Assembly: GCA_944381295.1 (NCBI GenBank)
Contig: CALWKP010000190.1
Location: 1-11,897, forward strand
Origin: an uncultured Clostridia bacterium
GTDB taxonomy: Bacteria > Bacillota > Clostridia > Oscillospirales > Acutalibacteraceae
DNA length: 11,897 nucleotides
Direction: 5' to 3'
The notes under the pieces were generated by a model. That model saw nothing but the letters and a program-made list of their open reading frames with translations. It did no database searches and was not told the DNA's origin. This document shows positions 7,306-11,897 of this stretch, in pieces. Position numbers and translations under genes: made by a program. The stretch's first letter is position 1, and every line of letters begins with the position of its first letter.

Positions 7306-9252
7306 TCAGTGGATGCGGGAACCAGCCGGGATCTCGTCCACAAAGATCACTTTTACGTCGTCCTCACCGGCATCTGCGGCAAGGATCATCCCCTGGCTCT
7401 CTACACCGCAAAGTACCGCGGGTTTCAGGTTTGCCACCAGGATGATGCTGTGGCCGATCAAATCTTCCGGCTTATACCATTTGGCAATTCCAGAAGCGAC
7501 GGTACGCTGTCCAGCCCCATCGTCAAGGGTCAGTTTCAGCAGCTTTTTCGCACGTTTTACCGGTTCGCAGGCAGTGATTTTGGCAACCCGAAGCTCTACT
7601 TTCGAGAAATCCTCAATTCCGATCTGAGCGAGCCCCTCGATCTTACGAGGTTCCGGGGCTTTCTCTTTCGGCGCGGAGGTGTTTGGAATCAGGCCGTTCA
7701 ACTCTTCGATTTCCTTGTCCACATCAATGCGCGGGAAAAGGGTATCACCCTTCGTGATGACAGCATCGGCGGAGAGCAATCCCCACTCCGATGCCGCATC
7801 ATAGGTCAGAATTTCCGGAGTAGCGCCGATCTGCTGCTGGATTTTTGGAGAGGTGTTGGGCAGGAACGGGGTGAGAAGAATGGAAATAATACGCAGCGAT
7901 TCGCACAGGTTGTATAGAACCGCCGCAAGACGTGCACGCTTGGTTTCGTCTTTTCCAAGAGCCCACGGCATTGTCTCGTCAATGTATTTGTTTGTGCGGG
8001 AAACCAGTTTCCAGATTTCGGTCAATGCGGAAGAAAATTGATATCCATCAATTGCAGCGTCACATTTTGCACGCAGTTCTTTGGCCAAAGCAATCAATTC
8101 GTCATCCAGCGGTTCTGCTTCCCGCTCGGCCGGGATATGCCCGCCAAAATATTTCTGCGCCATCGCAGTGGTACGGGACAACAGGTTCCCCAGGTCGTTG
8201 GCAAGGTCGGAATTGATGCGGTTGATTAAAGCTTCGTTGGTGAATACGCCGTCGGAACCAAAAGGAATTTCACGGAGCAGGAAATACCGAATTGCATCTA
8301 CACCGTACCTCTGGCACAGGATCACCGGGTCAACCACATTCCCTTTGCTCTTGCTCATCTTGGTGCCGTCCCCGAACAACAGCCATCCATGACCATAAAC
8401 CTGTTTCGGAAGAGGGAGATCCAACGCCATAAGCATGGCGGGCCAGATGATCGTGTGGAACCGGACAATTTCCTTGCCAACAAAATGAACATCAGCAGGC
8501 CAATATTTGCGATAATCGGAATCGTCGTCGGAGCCGTAGCCCATAGCAGTGATGTAGTTCGTGAGCGCGTCAAGCCATACATAGACGACGTGTTTGGGAT
8601 CAAAATCGACCGGGATTCCCCAGGTGAAACTGGTCCTGGAAACACAGAGGTCTCCCAGACCCTGCTTAATGAAGTGGATCATTTCATTTTTGCGGCTTTC
8701 CGGCTGAATGAAATCAGGCTGCTTTTCATAAAGTTCCAGAAGCCTGTCCGCATAATTGGAAAGCCGGAAGAAATATGCTTCTTCTTCCGCCCATTTTACT
8801 TCACGGCCGCAGTCAGGACATTTGCCGTCCTTGAGCTGTGTTTCGGTCCAGAAGGATTCACAGGGGGTGCAATACCATCCTTCATACTTACCTTTATAGA
8901 TGTCGCCGCGATCATACAGCGCACGGAAGATTTTCTGTACAGCTTTGACGTGATAATCGTCTGTTGTACGGATAAAACGGTCGTTGCTGATATCGAGAAG
9001 TTTCCAGAGAGCCTGGAAATCCGCGACGATCTTATCGACATATTGCTTTGGAGTGACACCGGCTTCTGCTGCTTTGATTTCGATTTTCTGTCCATGTTCA
9101 TCGGTGCCGGTCAGGAACATGACATCGTATCCCTGAAGACGCTTGTAACGTGCGATGGCATCGCTGGCCACGGTGCAGTAACTGTGACCGATATGCGCCT
9201 GTCCGGAGGGATAATAGATCGGAGTGGTGATGTAAAAGGTTTTTTGATCCAT
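7306..9252 (-). CDS. metG: Methionyl-tRNA synthetase with C-terminal tRNA-binding domain
   Basis: This enzyme charges initiator and elongator tRNA-Met and is essential for translation. The protein has 648 residues from MDQKTFYITT. The catalytic HIGH motif is exact at 20-23 (PSGQAHIGHSY). The connective peptide carries a four-cysteine zinc knuckle (Cys128, 131, 145, 148). KMSKSKGN (298-305) is the ATP-site loop. The last 100 or so residues (from about IGIEDFSKVELRVAKI) form the EMAP/Trbp111-like OB-fold tRNA-binding domain, so this is the long, dimer-forming MetRS form. The ATG at 9252 is chosen because GAGGA (9262-9266) is 9 nt upstream; the in-frame ATG at 9261 directly abuts that ribosome site. 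First gene of metG-tatD-radical SAM. No T-box or SAM-riboswitch motif is visible in its leader. Confidence 0.97.
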   Translation of the reverse strand: MDQKTFYITTPIYYPSGQAHIGHSYCTVASDAIARYKRLQGYDVMFLTGTDEHGQKIEIKAAEAGVTPKQYVDKIVADFQALWKLLDISNDRFIRTTDDYHVKAVQKIFRALYDRGDIYKGKYEGWYCTPCESFWTETQLKDGKCPDCGREVKWAEEEAYFFRLSNYADRLLELYEKQPDFIQPESRKNEMIHFIKQGLGDLCVSRTSFTWGIPVDFDPKHVVYVWLDALTNYITAMGYGSDDDSDYRKYWPADVHFVGKEIVRFHTIIWPAMLMALDLPLPKQVYGHGWLLFGDGTKMSKSKGNVVDPVILCQRYGVDAIRYFLLREIPFGSDGVFTNEALINRINSDLANDLGNLLSRTTAMAQKYFGGHIPAEREAEPLDDELIALAKELRAKCDAAIDGYQFSSALTEIWKLVSRTNKYIDETMPWALGKDETKRARLAAVLYNLCESLRIISILLTPFLPNTSPKIQQQIGATPEILTYDAASEWGLLSADAVITKGDTLFPRIDVDKEIEELNGLIPNTSAPKEKAPEPRKIEGLAQIGIEDFSKVELRVAKITACEPVKRAKKLLKLTLDDGAGQRTVASGIAKWYKPEDLIGHSIILVANLKPAVLCGVESQGMILAADAGEDDVKVIFVDEIPAGSRIH

Positions 9253-9292
9253 AAAAATCATTCCTCATAAAAATATCATGGTTGATTCTCTC

Positions 9293-9321
9293 ATTATACC
9301 CATTTTTGGGAGAAATTTCAA
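9293..9321 (-). promoter_or_regulatory. Sigma-A promoter of the metG operon
   Basis: On the minus strand, TTGAAA (9316-9321) and a perfect TATAAT (9293-9298) are 17 bp apart. The predicted start near 9286 gives a leader of about 34 nt before the metG ATG. Confidence 0.8.
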
Positions 9322-9433
9322 TCATAAACAAAAAGACAGTGGAAACGATTTGGTTGGATGATATGCAAACGCAGTTTACCAGAACCAAGAAGGGGCGAGA
9401 AGGCTGGTTTTGGGCAGATGGAATGGAAAATAT

Positions 9434-9477
9434 AGAAAAGAGGGCCAATGCAGCAACTATGTGATGCAAAGGCCCTC
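9434..9477 (-). terminator. Rho-independent terminator of the LCP gene
   Basis: On the minus strand, GAGGGCC (9471-9477) pairs perfectly with GGCCCTC (9440-9446). Additional internal TGCA pairing extends the stem, and TTTTCTATATTTT follows. It lies about 40 nt after the LCP stop and about 115 bp upstream of the metG promoter, so the two units are transcribed separately. Confidence 0.7.
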
Positions 9478-9516
9478 AGGAAAGGCAAAAATATTTTCTT
9501 TTTCGAGAAACGAGCT

Positions 9517-10617
9517 TCAGGCTGGCGGGATATCGTTATAAAGGAAATCGCGAATCATCGTGCAGTTCGCCTCAAGGTCGATGGACAATACCTGGCTGCC
9601 ATCATCAAGCACCATGTCAGAGAAAGTACCGCTGTTTGGTACATGCATCGTTTCCATAGGATAATCCATAATCGTGAATGCCTGTCCAATCAGGGAAACA
9701 ATTTCCGCTTCGGTCAGATTTGTCTGGACGTATTCAAGGGAATCGTACATCAGGGCAGTAGCTTCCGCAGGGTTCAGCGTTTTGACCTTATCGATCATAC
9801 AGCCAATGACCTGGCGTTGGCGGCCGGTACGGCCAAAATCGCTGTCAATGGCACGCATCCTGGAAAAGTATAATGCTAGTGTTCCGCGCATATGATTGGT
9901 CCCGGCGCTGAGCTGACAGCCCATGACACGATTCATTTCATCTGCTTCCGCTTGACTAACTTCTACCTCAATGCCGCCCATTTTATCAATAATATCGGCA
10001 AAACTGTCGACATCGATCATGACATATCGGTCAATGTTGATGCGGAAATTATTTTCGATCGTCTGCATAGTCAAAGCGGGGCCGCCGTTGCTGAAGGATG
10101 CGTTGAGTTTCGTTTTGCCTACGGTTGGAACTTCCAGGTACATATCACGGAGAAAAGAGGTCAGTTTCAATTTCTTGTGTTTGTTATCAATGGAAGCCAG
10201 CATCATGGTGTCAGAACGTTGAAGACCATCCTGTACCCGGTCGGTACCGATCAGGAGGATATTCATCACATCCTCGTCGGAAATGACGTCCCATTCGGGA
10301 GCGTCTGCGGGCTGTTGAACATAGGGGGTAGTATCCACGTCCTCATAGTTGATGCGGGAAAGCATGACGCCTCCGAATACTACAACGCCAATACCAAAAA
10401 GGAGGACTAAACATCCTAACACAAGAAGGATACGGCGTCCGGAACTTTTTTTCTTCTTGCGTTTTCTGGAAGGGGAAGAACGTCCGCGTGATGGAGCAGC
10501 GTGGCGTTCCCTACTAGAACTTGAATAGATATCACGATCTACATAATTATATCGGTCGATCTCACCGGATTGGCGATATCTTTTTGGGTCATAACGGCCA
10601 TTTCTGTTATTAGCCAT
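9517..10617 (-). CDS. LytR-CpsA-Psr (LCP) family cell-wall polymer transferase
   Basis: LCP proteins act outside the membrane to transfer undecaprenyl-linked anionic glycopolymers (teichoic acid or capsule) to peptidoglycan. The 366-residue protein has a long, charged cytoplasmic N-terminus (1-61), very rich in Arg, Ser and Tyr and ending in RKRKKKKSSGRR (51-62). One membrane segment follows (about 63-86), then an extracellular LCP domain (about 117-285). LLIGTD (121-126), RSDTMMLASID (134-144), SFLRDMYLEVP (154-164) and KLNASFSNGG (170-179) form its core. RMRAIDSDFGRTGRQRQ (253-269) carries the polyprenyl-phosphate-binding arginines. The tail (290-366) lacks a LytR_C domain. GGAGG lies before the ATG. 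It is monocistronic, with its own promoter and terminator. Which polymer it handles cannot be told. Confidence 0.93.
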   Translation of the reverse strand: MANNRNGRYDPKRYRQSGEIDRYNYVDRDIYSSSSRERHAAPSRGRSSPSRKRKKKKSSGRRILLVLGCLVLLFGIGVVVFGGVMLSRINYEDVDTTPYVQQPADAPEWDVISDEDVMNILLIGTDRVQDGLQRSDTMMLASIDNKHKKLKLTSFLRDMYLEVPTVGKTKLNASFSNGGPALTMQTIENNFRINIDRYVMIDVDSFADIIDKMGGIEVEVSQAEADEMNRVMGCQLSAGTNHMRGTLALYFSRMRAIDSDFGRTGRQRQVIGCMIDKVKTLNPAEATALMYDSLEYVQTNLTEAEIVSLIGQAFTIMDYPMETMHVPNSGTFSDMVLDDGSQVLSIDLEANCTMIRDFLYNDIPPA

Positions 10618-10653
10618 AAATTCCTCCGTTGTTCCCTGAAATAGTCAATTCCA

Positions 10654-10672
10654 TCCTCCAAAATCAGGAGGA
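10654..10672 (-). promoter_or_regulatory. Small hairpin in the LCP mRNA leader
   Basis: TCCTCC (10667-10672 read on the minus strand) pairs with GGAGGA (10654-10659) around a 7-nt loop, within the about 65-nt leader. The GGAGGA strand resembles a Shine-Dalgarno but is followed by no start codon; the true ribosome site is at 10622-10627. The CCUCC arm could alternatively pair with the true site. Confidence 0.4.
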
Positions 10673-10680
10673 AAGAAGGC

Positions 10681-10785
10681 GTTTACCATTGTATTGCAAA
10701 ATAAAAGGCTTGTCAACAGCACAGTGAGGGGGAATTGTTTTGGAATACAGGTGTCCACTGGAAGTTCGGGAAAAGAATGGTAAAC
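10681..10785. repeat. 10-bp inverted sequence pair flanking the LCP promoter
   Basis: GTTTACCATT (10681-10690) overlaps the -10 and expected start site of the LCP promoter. Its exact reverse complement AATGGTAAAC lies at 10776-10785, about 85 bp upstream. The upstream copy is itself half of a local palindrome, AATGGTA-aacaa-TACCATT (10776-10794). The arrangement looks like paired operator sites for an unknown regulator; this is inference only. Confidence 0.45.
10688..10716 (-). promoter_or_regulatory. Sigma-A promoter of the LCP gene
   Basis: On the minus strand a perfect -35 TTGACA (10711-10716) is followed after 17 bp by TACAAT (10688-10693), one base from consensus. The transcript would start near 10681, inside the GTTTACCATT sequence, giving a leader of about 65 nt. 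Confidence 0.85.
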
Positions 10786-10794
10786 AATACCATT

Positions 10795-10988
10795 TTCGAC
10801 TGATTTTGAGAAAAGCCGAAAGTAAAATTTTTAGCAAGAAGTAAAGCAATTGTCTTGATTTTACAAAGCAGTAACAACTTGATAGAATTTTTCTTTTACA
10901 ATAAAGAAAAAACTTTCTAAATAAAGCGGCAGAAAATATAGTTCCAGAGAAAGGAATATTTGTAAACTAGGAAATGGAGAGGATAGCC
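10795..10988. other. A+T-rich intergenic DNA upstream of the small ORF
   Basis: This 190-bp stretch separates the LCP promoter region from the 39-residue ORF and must contain that ORF's promoter if it is expressed independently. TTGATA (10879-10884) and TACAAT (10897-10902) are individually good hexamers but only 12 bp apart, so they are not called as a pair. AAAGGAATAT (10950-10959) resembles a sigma-H -35 element without a convincing -10. No gene is seen. Confidence 0.4.
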
Positions 10989-11108
10989 ATGAAAAAGGCA
11001 GAAAAGAATTCCTACACAAAGAAACGAATGCTTTGGGTACGTATTGTCGCACTGATTCTAGTAGCGATGATAGCATTATCCGCGTTATCGGTTGTTTTGT
11101 TTTGGTAA
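10989..11108 (+). CDS. Small cationic single-pass membrane protein (39 aa), function unknown
   Basis: A 39-codon frame begins MKKAEKNSYTKKRM and continues with a hydrophobic stretch from about Leu15 to Trp39 (VRIVALILVAMIALSALSVV within it), ending TAA. The start has a strong GGAGAGG ribosome site (10976-10982) with 6-nt spacing, which argues strongly that it is translated. The basic N-terminus (6 Lys and 1 Arg among the first 14 residues) followed by one membrane segment predicts a cytoplasmic N-terminus. The layout resembles short Firmicutes membrane proteins such as the DUF4044 type, but I do not recognise the family. A leaderless secreted peptide or type I toxin is a less likely alternative. 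It lies upstream of the structured repeat region and the FAD dehydrogenase and reads in the same direction. Confidence 0.7.
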   Translation: MKKAEKNSYTKKRMLWVRIVALILVAMIALSALSVVLFW

Positions 11109-11140
11109 AAAGAATGACTTTTTGATTTTTTTTACAACTT

Positions 11141-11184
11141 TTCGACAATATTTCATAGAAAGTTCTGGTATGGTGTGGTATAAT
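11141..11184 (+). promoter_or_regulatory. Promoter with extended -10 reading into the repeat region; 0A-box match
   Basis: TGGTATAAT (11176-11184) is an extended -10, and TAGAAA (11156-11161) is a 4-of-6 -35 at exactly 17 bp. Just upstream, TTCGACA (11141-11147) is a perfect 0A box on the reverse strand. The predicted start, near 11191, coincides with the base of the first hairpin. The -10 lies within TGTGGTATAAT, a motif that recurs as TGTGGTATCAT at the beginning of both 104-bp repeats. Confidence 0.6.
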
Positions 11185-11187
11185 AAC

Positions 11188-11297
11188 CTCACGGCCTAAA
11201 CGGAAATCGAAGATTTCCGAGGCCTGAGAGAACATTGTTCCACTGCCGGAAAACGGTTGCCGTTTTCCGGCAGGAGGTTGCCAAGCCTGGCGGCTTG
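11188..11297 (+). other. Three consecutive hairpins, possible structured RNA
   Basis: Hairpin 1 pairs CTCA (11188-11191), GGCCT (11193-11197) and CGGAAATC (11201-11208) with 11212-11219, 11220-11224 and 11225-11228: 17 pairs, GAA loop. Hairpin 2 is a perfect 14-bp stem, 11243-11256 with 11260-11273 (TTG loop). Hairpin 3 is CAAGCC-tggc-GGCTTG (11282-11297). No U-tract follows hairpin 2, which argues against a simple terminator. No known RNA family was recognised. The promoter placement suggests it is the 5' part of a transcript. Confidence 0.6.
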
Positions 11298-11301
11298 TTG
11301 A

Positions 11302-11509
11302 TGTGGTATCATGTCCGCAGAAAGGTTCTAACGCGGGCGTCTTGACCTAATGGCATCATTGAGCTGAGCGGAGGTACGACGCGTGCGCGGCTTGCTCACC
11401 GCAGGTGTGGTATCATGTCCGCAGAAAGGTTCTAACGCGGGCATCTTGACCTAATGGCATCATTGAGCTGAGCGGAGGTACGACGCGTGCGCGGCTTGCT
11501 CACCGCAGG
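11302..11509. repeat. Two 104-bp direct tandem repeats, one mismatch
   Basis: Copy 1 (11302-11405) and copy 2 (11406-11509) abut and are identical at 103 of 104 positions; the single difference is G11339 against A11443. Each begins TGTGGTATCATGTCCGCAG and ends CTTGCTCACCGCAGG. Each unit is fairly G+C-rich with self-complementary pieces, for example CCGC/GCGG, AATG-gcat-CATT and GAGC/GCTC. Neither strand gives a convincing ORF, and 104 is not a multiple of three. It is too long per unit, with too few units, to be CRISPR. Confidence 0.95.
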
Positions 11510-11566
11510 TGTAGCCTCACGGCCGCAGTGGAAATCAAAGACTTCCGGACCTGCGGTCGACAGGTC
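11510..11566. repeat. Diverged copy of the first hairpin, plus a second palindrome
   Basis: Positions 11515-11547 match 11187-11219 without gaps at 27 of 33 bases, sharing CCTCACGGCC and GGAAATC and retaining hairpin potential (GGAAATC with GACTTCC). The unit begins TGTAG, echoing the TGTGG at the start of each preceding unit. GACCTG (11548-11553) and CAGGTC (11561-11566) form a 6-bp hairpin next to it. The following 11567-11633 shows no recognised feature. Confidence 0.6.
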
Positions 11567-11633
11567 GGGCGGCAAACGGATTACCTTATCAGCAGCCTGG
11601 TAGGCAGAACATGGAAGGCGAAAACCTTGATCA

Positions 11634-11686
11634 TTGCCGGTTTTATGGTTTGCCGGTGTAATGTAATTTTTGTAGCCATACAAAAA
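11634..11686 (+). promoter_or_regulatory. Candidate promoter and leader hairpin of the FAD dehydrogenase gene
   Basis: TTGCCG (11634-11639) and TGTAAT (11657-11662) are 17 bp apart, both imperfect. Immediately downstream, TTTTTGTA (11667-11674) pairs with TACAAAAA (11679-11686) around GCCA. This A+T stem sits just before the AGGAGG ribosome site (11699-11704). Read-through from the 11179 promoter is the alternative source of transcript. Confidence 0.4.
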
Positions 11687-11710
11687 ATAGCGAAATGCAG
11701 GAGGATCGTA

Positions 11711-11897
11711 ATGGCGGAATATGATGTAGTCGTGGTAGGCGCAGGGCCTGCCGGGATTTTTGCAGCCCTGGAACTGAATAAACTTGCTCCAGAATATCGG
11801 GTGCTGGTCATGGACAGCGGTCCGTCGATTGATAAGCGGGTGTGCCCGGCCCGGCAGACCGGGAAATGTGTGAACTGTTCCCCATGCCGGATCATGA
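11711..11897 (+). CDS. FAD-dependent dehydrogenase (COG2509-like), 5' part only
   Basis: The 62 visible codons begin MAEYDVVVVGAGPAG. GAGPAG (10-15), after a hydrophobic beta strand, is the FAD ADP-binding Rossmann motif, and LVMDSG (32-37) supplies the acidic end of the second strand. KRVCPARQTGKCVNCSPCRI (42-61) carries four cysteines at 45, 53, 56 and 59. This pattern is characteristic of an uncharacterised group of Firmicutes FAD-dependent dehydrogenases of about 450-540 residues. The cysteine cluster might hold a metal or Fe-S centre, but this is not established. A strong AGGAGG site 6 nt before the ATG supports the start. The gene is cut by the window edge, so most of it, including the substrate domain, is not seen. 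Confidence 0.88.
   Translation, partial: MAEYDVVVVGAGPAGIFAALELNKLAPEYRVLVMDSGPSIDKRVCPARQTGKCVNCSPCRIM

Noticed and set aside
6887..7917. Two long plus-strand frames (6887-7627, 7309-7917) across tatD and metG
   Set aside because: They overlap each other and two confidently identified minus-strand genes; translations show no domain.
8389..9270. 293-codon open frame on the plus strand opposite metG
   Set aside because: It is fully antisense to a certain MetRS, has no recognisable family or ribosome site, and results from the low stop frequency on the opposite strand of a long gene.
9253..9433. T-box or SAM-responsive leader for metG
   Set aside because: The predicted promoter leaves only about 34 nt of leader, and no T-box core sequence or SAM-riboswitch motif is present.
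10879..10902. TTGATA/TACAAT promoter for the small ORF
   Set aside because: The hexamers are only 12 bp apart, outside the range sigma-A uses.
10861..11235. 124-codon minus-strand frame opposite the small membrane ORF
   Set aside because: Low-complexity, Phe/Ser/Leu-rich translation of A+T-rich DNA running through a promoter and hairpin; the plus-strand 39-codon frame has the better ribosome site.
11302..11509. CRISPR array
   Set aside because: Only two adjoining 104-bp units with no spacers between them and no cas genes.
11432..11895. Minus-strand frames of 83 and 104 codons across the repeat region and the FAD gene
   Set aside because: One spans the repeat and part of the leader, the other lies antisense to the clear FAD dehydrogenase start. 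Neither has a convincing ribosome site or protein features.

Overview
The window looks like a chromosomal segment of an endospore-forming member of the Clostridia, probably close to the Oscillospiraceae/Ruminococcaceae. The evidence is a full-length SpoIIE sporulation phosphatase with a sporulation-type promoter, a metG-tatD-radical SAM operon of the kind known from Firmicutes, strong Shine-Dalgarno sites, consensus sigma-A promoters and moderate G+C. The family-level placement is an inference; no rRNA or other taxonomic marker is present.

Layout from left to right. (1) A leftward unit reads from a promoter at 2080-2108 through a class I/II PLP aminotransferase into trpS, which runs off the left edge. 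(2) Diverging from it is spoIIE, preceded by a perfect Spo0A box and a promoter with an abnormally long (21 bp) spacer. (3) After spoIIE come a large nested inverted repeat (4688-4799), a terminator, and an A+T-rich methyltransferase gene on the minus strand that differs in composition from everything around it. (4) A leftward operon metG-tatD-radical SAM follows, with its own sigma-A promoter and a terminator related in sequence to that of spoIIE. (5) A separately transcribed LytR-CpsA-Psr (LCP) cell-wall gene reads leftward from a near-perfect sigma-A promoter. (6) The right end reads rightward: a 39-residue membrane microprotein, then about 600 bp without a convincing ORF. This stretch holds a promoter, stacked hairpins, an almost exact 104-bp tandem duplication and a diverged repeat. 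It ends at the start of an FAD-dependent dehydrogenase (COG2509-like) cut by the right edge.

Most genes are core functions: aminoacyl-tRNA charging (TrpRS, MetRS), a TatD nuclease, cell-wall polymer attachment and the sigma-F-activating phosphatase of the forespore. The least explained parts are the structured, tandemly duplicated region at 11156-11690, the three-way-junction-like inverted repeat downstream of spoIIE, the TatD-linked radical SAM enzyme, and the foreign-looking methyltransferase flanked by related terminator hairpins in opposite orientation. No mobile-element gene, CRISPR array, tRNA or rRNA was recognised.
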